Assembly: GCA_028694105.1 (NCBI GenBank)
Contig: JAQUUC010000036.1
Span: 1 to 39,807 of the forward strand
Source: Hespellia sp.
GTDB lineage: Bacteria; Bacillota; Clostridia; Lachnospirales; Lachnospiraceae
Direction: 5' to 3'
DNA: 39,807 bases
Shown here: positions 32,743-39,807 of the stretch, piece by piece
Numbering within the stretch: the first letter of the stretch is position 1
Layout: the number at the start of each line of letters is the position of its first letter
Made by a program: the position numbers and the translations under genes
Notes under the pieces: generated by a model
The model's database searches: none
What the model was told of the DNA's origin: nothing
Seen by the model: the letters and a program-made list of their open reading frames with translations, nothing else

Positions 32743-34398
32743 TTATTCATCATCATCATCTTCTCGGATTTCATTGATGTCAGGCGAATAGATTGCAAAT
32801 GCGATATTTGTCGCATGATCTGCCACTCTCTCCAGTCCGGAAATCGTATCTGAAAATACGGTGCCGGCCTCCGGCGTACATTTTCCTTTGGTCAGACGTT
32901 TTACATGTGATTTCTGCATTTTTTTCTCCAGCGCATCAATCCGGTCTTCTAAATCAATCACTTCCTGCATGTGCTCCGGATTTTTCTTACTGAACATCTC
33001 AACCGAATAATCCAGCATTGTAAGAACATCGGTCGTCATGTCCTGAATCTGTTTCAAAGCCTTGTCACTGAAGAAAATGTCATGTGAAATAATCTGCTTT
33101 GTTGAATCCGCAAGGTTTTCCGCATGATCTCCGATACGCTCAATATCATTAACTACATGGAATAATCCACCGATCATCTGGGCATCTGTATGAGGAAGAT
33201 CCAATTCGTTGATTTGAACCAGATAATCCGTGATTGCTTTGTTCAGATAATTTACATACGCTTCCGTATCGTAAATCTCTGCAATCTTTTCTTCGCTCTT
33301 CGTACACAAAGCTTCAATGCCTGATTTCAGATTGTTTTTCGCGATATCTGCCATGTGCTCAATCTCATGAATTGCGTCAATCACAGCTGTTGTCGGTGTA
33401 ATCATCGTACCTTTTCCGATATATTTCAATTCATATCTGTCCTCCGGTGATGGATCCTTGCCCGGAATAATGACATAGGTTGCCTTTACCACCAAATTCA
33501 TAAATGGGAACAGCAGAATCACTTCGGTAATCTTAATCAGAGTATGCGCATTGGCCACCGCTCTTCCGGCATTTGCTCCGGATAATCGCATAATCGTGTC
33601 TGCAAGAGGGTTCACAGCGAACATTAACACAATAAATATGATCAGTGAACCGATGATATTGAACAAAAAATGAATCCATGCAGCACGTTTGGCATCCTTC
33701 TTTCCACTCAGACTGGCAATCAGTGCAGATACACAGGATCCCATGTTACAGCCGAGAATCAAAAAGAAGCAGATGTGAAATGCCAGTAATCCCTGATTTG
33801 CCATCAAAATAACAATTCCGACGGTTGCGGACGAACTCTGAAGAACCGCAGTAATTAAAAAGCCGACTAAAACAGCCATGAATGGATTGGTCAGTGACTG
33901 AAGCATGTTCACCATCTGAGGTGATTCCCGCAGATCGGACATCGCACTGCTCATGGTACTAAGGCCCATAAACAAGATACCGAATCCGAGAATAACGACA
34001 CCAATTTTTTTCAAGGTTGTTTTCTTGGAAAACATGTACATAACAACACCGACGCACACAAACAGTGGCGCGATGTCCGAGAGATTGAAGGCAATCAGCT
34101 GGCCGGTTACTGTGGTACCGATGTTGGCACCGAGGATAACGCCTGCAGCCTGAAAGAGATTCATGAGTCCGGAATTTACAAAACTGACAACCATAACGGT
34201 CGTTGCACTTGATGATTGTACGATTGCTGTAAATGCGATGCCGACAAGCATGCCGACAAAACGGTTTTGGGTGAAGAATTCTAAAATAGAACGCATTCTC
34301 GCACCGGCAACCTGCTCGAGACCATCACTCATTAATTTCATTCCATAGAGGAATAAACCCAATCCACCTAACAATAAAAAAATCGTAGTAATACTCAT
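32743..34398 (-). CDS. Na/Pi cotransporter family protein with PhoU-like domain
   Basis: This 551-residue membrane protein of the Na/phosphate cotransporter II family (NptA/YjbB type) has about eight to nine hydrophobic segments in the first 320 residues. The two inverted-repeat signatures are QSSSATT (61-67) and QSSSATV (187-193). A soluble PhoU-like helical domain (about 345-545) follows, with HVVNDIERIGDHAENLAD and SGLERVADHATNIAF. It probably moves phosphate with sodium; direction (uptake or efflux) is not clear. An ATG 17 codons upstream is open, but AAAGGTG lies before the ATG at 34398, so that start is used. It lies 10 bases after ribF in the infB cluster. Confidence 0.9.
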   Translation of the reverse strand: MSITTIFLLLGGLGLFLYGMKLMSDGLEQVAGARMRSILEFFTQNRFVGMLVGIAFTAIVQSSSATTVMVVSFVNSGLMNLFQAAGVILGANIGTTVTGQLIAFNLSDIAPLFVCVGVVMYMFSKKTTLKKIGVVILGFGILFMGLSTMSSAMSDLRESPQMVNMLQSLTNPFMAVLVGFLITAVLQSSSATVGIVILMANQGLLAFHICFFLILGCNMGSCVSALIASLSGKKDAKRAAWIHFLFNIIGSLIIFIVLMFAVNPLADTIMRLSGANAGRAVANAHTLIKITEVILLFPFMNLVVKATYVIIPGKDPSPEDRYELKYIGKGTMITPTTAVIDAIHEIEHMADIAKNNLKSGIEALCTKSEEKIAEIYDTEAYVNYLNKAITDYLVQINELDLPHTDAQMIGGLFHVVNDIERIGDHAENLADSTKQIISHDIFFSDKALKQIQDMTTDVLTMLDYSVEMFSKKNPEHMQEVIDLEDRIDALEKKMQKSHVKRLTKGKCTPEAGTVFSDTISGLERVADHATNIAFAIYSPDINEIREDDDDE

Positions 34399-34408
34399 AT
34401 ATTCACCT

Positions 34409-35335
34409 TTATTCTTTCGTAAAATATTGTCGGCCGGATATAATATCACAGTCCACCTGTTCTTTCAGCTCCATCACAGAAGAAAACTTCTTTTCACTGC
34501 GTGAAAAAGAACAAAATTCTATTACGATATGTTTATCGTAAGCATCGCCCTGATAATCCAGTACGAATACTTCGACTAAAATCCTCTTTTCATCGGTAAC
34601 GGTTGGTTTCATTCCAACATTTCCGATCCCGTTGTACCAGACCTCATCGATCCTGACCCTGCAGAAATGGACACCGTTTTTCGGCAACAGCTTCTCGGGG
34701 TCCGGTGTGACATTCATGGTCGGAAATCCCAGTGTCCGTCCCAGCTGCTGTCCGTGCTCCACGATTCCCCGTGTCTGGTATGGATATCCCAGCAGGGTGT
34801 TCGCAAGCTCGGTCTGGCCGTTCTGCAGGCATTCACGAATGTAAGTGCTGCTGATGATCCGATCCTGATAGCGTTCCTTGGCTACGATATCCACCTGATA
34901 ACCATACTGTTTTGCATATTTTGAAAGGAGCTTCACATCTCCCCTGGCGTCATGGCCAAACCGGTAATCTGCGCCGACAACGATATATGCCGCATGCAAT
35001 TTTCCAACAAGAACATCCCGGATGAAATCTTCTGCCTCAATGGATGCAAACTGCGCCGTGAACGGACATTGAATCAGATAATCCACTTCCGGCTCCAGAT
35101 GCAGCTGCCGCTCGCAGTTTGTCATTAAGAGTTTTCGTGTAATTCCTTTGTTTAATAAAAACTGGCTCATATCCATAACGAACACAGCGCTTTTGATATT
35201 TTCGCGCCCGGACGCATAGGACTGTATTTTTTTAATTAATTTGTGATGTCCTCTGTGGAGACCATCGAATTTACCCAGCGTAACCGCTGTCTTTTCTATG
35301 CTTTGATAAGAATCTAATTCTGTAATAAGCTGCAT
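34409..35335 (-). CDS. ribF: Bifunctional riboflavin kinase / FMN adenylyltransferase
   Basis: This 308-residue enzyme makes FMN and then FAD. The N-terminal nucleotidyltransferase domain has VTLGKFDGLHRGHHKLI (about residues 18-34; the GxFDGxHxGH motif) and later ISSTYIRECLQNGQ. The C-terminal kinase domain contains GRTLGFPTMNVTP and the ending typical of RibF. Length is normal. It follows truB by 14 bases in the conserved infB-rbfA-truB-ribF order. Confidence 0.96.
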   Translation of the reverse strand: MQLITELDSYQSIEKTAVTLGKFDGLHRGHHKLIKKIQSYASGRENIKSAVFVMDMSQFLLNKGITRKLLMTNCERQLHLEPEVDYLIQCPFTAQFASIEAEDFIRDVLVGKLHAAYIVVGADYRFGHDARGDVKLLSKYAKQYGYQVDIVAKERYQDRIISSTYIRECLQNGQTELANTLLGYPYQTRGIVEHGQQLGRTLGFPTMNVTPDPEKLLPKNGVHFCRVRIDEVWYNGIGNVGMKPTVTDEKRILVEVFVLDYQGDAYDKHIVIEFCSFSRSEKKFSSVMELKEQVDCDIISGRQYFTKE

Positions 35336-35349
35336 GTTCTGTCCTCAAT

Positions 35350-36270
35350 CTATCTTTCACCATCTTTTTGATAAAACATTTTTTCAATCTGAAAAATCTG
35401 CTCTGCCCTTAGATAGCGGTATACTGCCATAAACATATTATTTTTGTCATACACCCGGACACGGTCCTGATCATTTGTCGGAAAGGCTTTTTCCATGATG
35501 TCCTTCGCAGAAAACCGATTTCCGTTTGATACAAGGAAAAATCCAGAATCGGTCAAATGTACTTTTGGGGTATCTGAAAACATGGCATCAATGGGCGTAA
35601 GGATTTCCTCCAGTGTGCCGGATTTCTTTCTGTCTTCAATCTGCGCCAGCGTCTCGGCTGCTGCAAGTTCAAAGGAACTGACACGCGTTCGAATCAGCGA
35701 TTCCATACATCCGCCAACCTGCAGTGTCTGGCCGATGTCATGACACAGCGTGCGAATATAGGTGCCCTTGGAGCAGGTAACGGTCATTCTTACCCGGGGC
35801 AGATTCAGCTCCAGAATCTGGATATCATAAATCTGTACCGGTCGCGTTTTGCGCTCTACTACCTTGCCTTCGCGAGCGAGCTCGTACAATTTCTTCCCGT
35901 TGACTTTCAGCGCAGAATACATGGGTGGTAATTGTTCATATCCCCCTATGTATTCATGTATACAATTGCAGACCTGCTCATCTGACAATGCGAACGTATC
36001 CTGCTCCGATAGAACTGTGCCGGAAATGTCCTGCGTGTCGGTTACTTTTCCTAATAAAAGGACTGTCTCATAGGTTTTATTTTTGTCAGTCAGCATATCG
36101 CAGAGTTTGGTCGCTTTTCCAAGACAGACAGGCAGTACACCTGTCGCATCCGGGTCAAGTGTTCCCGTATGACCGATTTTTTTCTGTCCAACGATTCCAC
36201 GCAGCTTTGCAACCACATCATGAGATGTATAACCTTTTTCCTTGTATACATTTATAATTCCGTTTATCAT
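35350..36270 (-). CDS. truB: tRNA pseudouridine(55) synthase
   Basis: This 306-residue enzyme makes pseudouridine at position 55 of the T-loop in tRNAs. The motif GHTGTLDPDATGVLPV has the catalytic Asp39. Further conserved blocks are YEQLPPMYSALKVNGKKLYELAREG and CSKGTYIRTLCHDIG. The C-terminal region (about 235-306) matches the PUA-like extension. It starts eight bases after nrnA. Confidence 0.97.
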   Translation of the reverse strand: MINGIINVYKEKGYTSHDVVAKLRGIVGQKKIGHTGTLDPDATGVLPVCLGKATKLCDMLTDKNKTYETVLLLGKVTDTQDISGTVLSEQDTFALSDEQVCNCIHEYIGGYEQLPPMYSALKVNGKKLYELAREGKVVERKTRPVQIYDIQILELNLPRVRMTVTCSKGTYIRTLCHDIGQTLQVGGCMESLIRTRVSSFELAAAETLAQIEDRKKSGTLEEILTPIDAMFSDTPKVHLTDSGFFLVSNGNRFSAKDIMEKAFPTNDQDRVRVYDKNNMFMAVYRYLRAEQIFQIEKMFYQKDGER

Positions 36271-36278
36271 GGTATCTC

Positions 36279-37259
36279 CTAGCTTGGTGTCTCTTTTAAC
36301 TGTAAGTCAATCTGACGGACGATGTTGTTTAGAATGTCATAATAATTGCCATTCATGGAACATCCGGCAGCACGTACGTGCCCTCCTCCGCCAAAATACT
36401 GTGCAACCTTGTTTACATCAACAAGGCCTTTCGAACGCAGACTTACTTTGTATACCTGTGGCTCCAGCTCGTACAGAAAAATCGCTACTTCCACACCTTT
36501 GGTATTGCGCAGCTGACTTACAATTCCTTCCAGATCTCTCGCATCTGCCTCAAAGAAATGTAAATCCTTTAAGGTGACAATGGATGCGATACACTTACGG
36601 TTTAAGAGCATCATGCTCTCCAGCAGTGCTTTCCCTAAAATTTGATTCTGTGTATAGGTTTTTTCGGAATATGTTCTGTCTGTAATTTCATTTGCGTCAA
36701 TTTCTTTGCGAAGCAGCACTGCAGCAGTCTCCATGGTGGACGGTGCTGTGCAGGAGTACTGGAAGATACCGGTATCATGCGCAATTCCCATATAGAGTGC
36801 TTCTGCGGTCGCCTTACTGATTTTATCCGTATCCATCAGCTGAAATATCAGTTCTGATGTTGAACTTGCGTCCGGAACGACATAATTCTCATTTGCAAAG
36901 CTGCGGTTACTGATATGATGGTCCACACAGAACGTGCTTTTTGCATTGAGAAACAGCTCAGCAGAAAAGCCCAGCCGGTCTAAATCACCACAATCCAGGC
37001 AAATAAATAAATCATAGTGTTTTTCGCCGGAAATCTCATGTTTGATTTCCTTTGTACCCTGAAGGATATGAAAAGAATCAGGAATACGTTCCAAATAGAC
37101 GTCAAGCTCATTGAAATGGAAGTTCTCTTTTAGATAAAGATATAAACCCATACAGGAACCGACACAGTCACCATCCGGGCGGATATGTCCGCTGATGGCA
37201 ACTGATTCTTTTCCCTTTAATATATGATTCAATGTCTCTTTCCCTGTCTGATTTATCAT
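36279..37259 (-). CDS. nrnA: DHH-family phosphoesterase, nanoRNase / pAp phosphatase type
   Basis: This 326-residue DHH/DHHA1 phosphoesterase probably degrades very short RNAs and hydrolyses pAp, as NrnA does in B. subtilis. The metal-binding motifs are HIRPDGDCVGS, CLDCGD and the namesake DHH in CVDHHISN. The C-terminal DHHA1 domain has YFGGGGHVRAAG. An open frame begins 13 codons further upstream, but the ATG at 37259 lies right after the rbfA stop and has GAGG about seven bases upstream, so it is preferred. NrnA versus another DHH subtype is set by context and motif match only. Confidence 0.9.
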   Translation of the reverse strand: MINQTGKETLNHILKGKESVAISGHIRPDGDCVGSCMGLYLYLKENFHFNELDVYLERIPDSFHILQGTKEIKHEISGEKHYDLFICLDCGDLDRLGFSAELFLNAKSTFCVDHHISNRSFANENYVVPDASSTSELIFQLMDTDKISKATAEALYMGIAHDTGIFQYSCTAPSTMETAAVLLRKEIDANEITDRTYSEKTYTQNQILGKALLESMMLLNRKCIASIVTLKDLHFFEADARDLEGIVSQLRNTKGVEVAIFLYELEPQVYKVSLRSKGLVDVNKVAQYFGGGGHVRAAGCSMNGNYYDILNNIVRQIDLQLKETPS

Positions 37260-37260
37260 G

Positions 37261-37629
37261 CTACGCCTCGTCTTTCGAACCTTTGTTGACATCATCAATT
37301 AATTTTGACATATTGACACCATATTCAATGGACTGATCCAGAATAAATGTAATCTGTGGTGTATTTCGAAGATTTAACGTGTGTGCCAGTTCGCGCCTTA
37401 TATAACCTTCAGCACTCTGCAGCCCTTTGATTGTGTCCTTCTGCGCTTTTTCGTCACCGAAGACACTGACATATGCCTTACATGTTTTTAAATCCGGTGC
37501 AACTTCTGCCATTACAACAGAAGTCATTGGAGCGACACGCGGATCTTTAATTCCACCACGAAGAATGTTACAGAGCTCATGCTGGACCTCTGTATTGATT
37601 CTTGTGTTTTTAATACTGTTTTTTCTCAT
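37261..37629 (-). CDS. rbfA: Ribosome-binding factor A
   Basis: This 122-residue KH-like factor is needed for late maturation of the 30S subunit and 16S 5'-end processing. Visible features are NTRINTEVQHELCNILRGGIKDPRV near the start, VTSVVMAEVAPDLKTCKAYVSVF-like central strands, and PQITFILDQSIEYGVNMSKLIDDV near the end. It lies nine bases after infB and one base before nrnA, the conserved order. Confidence 0.96.
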   Translation of the reverse strand: MRKNSIKNTRINTEVQHELCNILRGGIKDPRVAPMTSVVMAEVAPDLKTCKAYVSVFGDEKAQKDTIKGLQSAEGYIRRELAHTLNLRNTPQITFILDQSIEYGVNMSKLIDDVNKGSKDEA

Positions 37630-37638
37630 ATATACTCC

Positions 37639-39807
37639 TTATTTACGTTCAACCTCTACCATCTTGTATGCTTCCACACGGTCTTCTTCTTGCAGATCGT
37701 TGAAATCTTCAAATACAAGACCACATTCGTAGCCGGCTTTCACTTCTTTTACATCATCTTTAAAACGTTTCAGAGATGCGAGCGGTCCTTCGAAAATCTG
37801 ACTGTCTGCTCTGGTAATACGAACAGAGCAGCCTCGCTCGAACACACCGTCAAGGATATAAGAACCGGCAATCGTACCGACTCCGGAAGCCTTGAAGGTC
37901 TGACGGATTTCTGCGTGACCGATGACTTTTTCCTCAAAGACAGGATCAAGCATACCTTTCATTGCCGCTTCTACATCTTCAATTGCCTGATAGATAACGT
38001 GATACAGACGAACATCAACGCCTTCGCGGTCCGCTGTCTCTTTTGCTGTCATATCAGGACGAACATTAAATCCAATAATAATTGCATTGGATGCAGACGC
38101 AAGAATCACATCAGATTCATTGATTGCACCAACACCGCCGTGAATAATCTTAATCACGACTTCATCATTCGATAACTTAAGCAGACTCTGTTTGATTGCT
38201 TCTACAGAACCCTGAACATCTGCTTTTACAACGATTCCAAGTTCTTTTAAATCACCCTCTTTGATCTGAGAGAAAAGATCATCCAGTGACATGTTCTTCG
38301 ATTTCGTATCTGCGAGCAGATTAACTCTGCCCTGAGAAATAAATGTCTCTGCAAAGTTTCTTGCCTCTTTATCATTCTTGCAGCCAACGAATACCTCTCC
38401 GGCATTTGGAACATCATTTAATCCGAGAATCTCAACCGGTGTGGATGGACCTGCAACTTTGACACGTCTTCCCTTGTCATCCATCATGGCTCTTACTTTA
38501 CCATGTGCGGAACCTGCGGCAATCGCATCTCCGACATGAAGTGTACCCTTCTGAACAAGCACAGTTGCTACAGCACCTTTTCCTTTATCCAGTTTTGCTT
38601 CAATTACAAGACCTCTTGCCGTACGGTTCGGATCAGCTTTCAGCTCTAATACTTCGGCTGTTAAAAGAAGCATCTCCATTAATTCAGGAATACCCTCTCT
38701 TGTATGAGCGGATACCGGAACAAAAATAGTACTTCCACCCCAGTCTTCCGGAATCAATTCATACTCCGCAAGCTCCTGTTTTACTCGGTCAACATTTGCG
38801 CTTGGTTTATCAATCTTATTGATTGCAACGACAATCTCAATACCTGCAGCTTTTGCATGGTTGATCGCTTCAATAGTCTGAGGCATCACACCATCATCAG
38901 CAGCGACTACAAGAATTGCAATATCGGTAGAGTTCGCACCACGCATACGCATTGCAGTAAATGCCTCATGTCCCGGTGTGTCAAGGAATGTAATTTTTTC
39001 ACCGTTCACATTTACGACAGAAGCACCAATATGCTGTGTGATACCGCCTGCTTCACGGTCAGTGACGTTGGTGTCGCGGATTGCATCCAAAAGGGAGGTT
39101 TTACCGTGATCGACATGACCCATAACACAGACAACAGGTGGACGTTTTACCATCTGGGTTTCGTCTTCTTCCTCTTCCTTCAATAATTCTTCGATCACAT
39201 CTATAACAACTTCATGTTCGCAGAGCACTTCATACTCTAATGCGATTTCTTCCGCTGTATCGTAATCAATTTCCTGATTCAGGGTTACAACCTTACCCTG
39301 AAGGAATAATTTCTTAACAATGGTAGAAGGAACGATTTTCATTTTATCCGCTAATTCTTTGATTGTTAAAGTCTCAGGCAGAACAATCTGCTTGATGATT
39401 TCCTCTTTCTTTACTTCTTTTGGCTGAGGTTTCTGAACTTCAATGGTCTTCTGTTTTTTACCTTTGTGTCCCTTTGGTCCAAAGTCATTGCTCTTTGTAT
39501 AATCTTTTTTCTTGTTATTGTAATCTTTCGAACTCTTGCCGCGCTGTGGCTTCTGGTCTGTGATTACCGTTGTTGTATCGTCTCTTCTTGCACCGCCTGC
39601 GTTATTTGGTCTGTTACCGCCATAGCTGCCATTATTCGGACGATTGCCCTGATAATTGCTGCCTCCATTATTCGGACGGTTGCCCTGATAATTGCTGCCT
39701 CCGTTATTCGGACGGTTGCCCTGATAGTTGCTGCCTCCGTTATTCGGACGGTTGCCCTGATAGTTGCTGCCTCCGTTATTCGGACGGTTGCCCTGATAGT
39801 TGCTGCC
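37639..39807 (-). CDS. infB: Translation initiation factor IF-2, 5' end outside window
   Basis: The frame is open from the last base of the window to a stop at 37639, giving 722 residues of IF-2. This GTPase brings initiator tRNA to the ribosome. From the visible N-terminus there is a Gly/Asn/Arg repeat region (39631-39807), a basic linker, the N2 domain ending in [13 protein letters not shown] (codon at 39342), then the G domain: GHVDHGKT (39097-39120), [16 protein letters not shown] and NKID. Domains II to IV follow and end in EVERK. The true start lies further upstream, outside the window; the internal Met at 39342 is not the start because conserved IF-2 sequence continues before it. Confidence 0.97.
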   Translation of the reverse strand, partial: GSNYQGNRPNNGGSNYQGNRPNNGGSNYQGNRPNNGGSNYQGNRPNNGGSNYQGNRPNNGSYGGNRPNNAGGARRDDTTTVITDQKPQRGKSSKDYNNKKKDYTKSNDFGPKGHKGKKQKTIEVQKPQPKEVKKEEIIKQIVLPETLTIKELADKMKIVPSTIVKKLFLQGKVVTLNQEIDYDTAEEIALEYEVLCEHEVVIDVIEELLKEEEEDETQMVKRPPVVCVMGHVDHGKTSLLDAIRDTNVTDREAGGITQHIGASVVNVNGEKITFLDTPGHEAFTAMRMRGANSTDIAILVVAADDGVMPQTIEAINHAKAAGIEIVVAINKIDKPSANVDRVKQELAEYELIPEDWGGSTIFVPVSAHTREGIPELMEMLLLTAEVLELKADPNRTARGLVIEAKLDKGKGAVATVLVQKGTLHVGDAIAAGSAHGKVRAMMDDKGRRVKVAGPSTPVEILGLNDVPNAGEVFVGCKNDKEARNFAETFISQGRVNLLADTKSKNMSLDDLFSQIKEGDLKELGIVVKADVQGSVEAIKQSLLKLSNDEVVIKIIHGGVGAINESDVILASASNAIIIGFNVRPDMTAKETADREGVDVRLYHVIYQAIEDVEAAMKGMLDPVFEEKVIGHAEIRQTFKASGVGTIAGSYILDGVFERGCSVRITRADSQIFEGPLASLKRFKDDVKEVKAGYECGLVFEDFNDLQEEDRVEAYKMVEVERK
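39631..39807 (-). repeat. 36-base in-frame tandem repeat within infB
   Basis: Almost five copies of a 36-base unit encode the 12-residue repeat [12 protein letters not shown] in the disordered N-terminal region of IF-2. Copies begin at 39631, 39667, 39703, 39739 and 39775, and the array continues beyond the window. The last three are identical over the visible bases; the two at the low-coordinate end differ by a few bases, and a degenerate copy lies at 39601-39630. Confidence 0.95.

Noticed and set aside
37579-38175. 198-codon open frame on the plus strand
   Set aside because: It is opposite the rbfA start and the infB end and resembles no protein family.
39601-39807. Regular 36-base spacing resembling a CRISPR array
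   Set aside because: The units are directly adjacent with no unique spacers and are in frame with IF-2, so this is a protein-coding tandem repeat.

Overview
The window looks like chromosomal core from an anaerobic, spore-forming Firmicute of class Clostridia, most likely family Lachnospiraceae. The class-level call rests on a complete spoIIIA operon, spo0A and spoIVB, an [FeFe] hydrogenase and a split cobalamin-dependent methionine synthase. The family-level call is inference from gene content and order. All 38 genes I can support lie on the minus strand, so the text follows transcription from high to low coordinates. No gene-free stretch exceeds 300 bases. I see no tRNA, rRNA, CRISPR array, insertion sequence, prophage or other sign of recent transfer.

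Right block (39807-30003): a translation and RNA cluster of infB (5' end outside the window), rbfA, nrnA, truB, ribF, a Na/Pi cotransporter-family gene, rpsO and pnp. This is the conserved infB-to-pnp order with the transporter inserted between ribF and rpsO. rpsO has its own strong promoter, and pnp has a long structured leader.

Middle block (29967-12404): the eight-gene spoIIIA operon, which encodes the mother-cell side of the forespore feeding channel, then prfC. Next comes one long operon with the classical Firmicute order: asp23-like gene, nusB, xseA, xseB, ispA, dxs, tlyA, nadK, argR, recN. It is followed by spoIVB, with a sigma-G-like promoter, and spo0A, preceded by Spo0A boxes. This places isoprenoid synthesis, DNA repair, arginine control and sporulation control side by side.

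Left block (12400-1): a tight cluster of glgA, a free-standing methionine synthase reactivation protein, a metH lacking that domain, and an [FeFe] hydrogenase. Then come alaS, rpsU, a CmpB-family membrane protein, gdhA, and the N-terminal part of an FtsK/SpoIIIE DNA translocase that runs off the window.

Most of the window is ordinary and well conserved. The observations most worth a second look are regulatory. In three intergenic regions (gdhA, alaS, spoIVB) a good promoter is followed, before the ribosome-binding site, by a terminator-like hairpin. There are also structured leaders at pnp, rpsO and rpsU, and a perfect palindrome inside the rpsO promoter spacer. I found no convincing new defence or mobile system.
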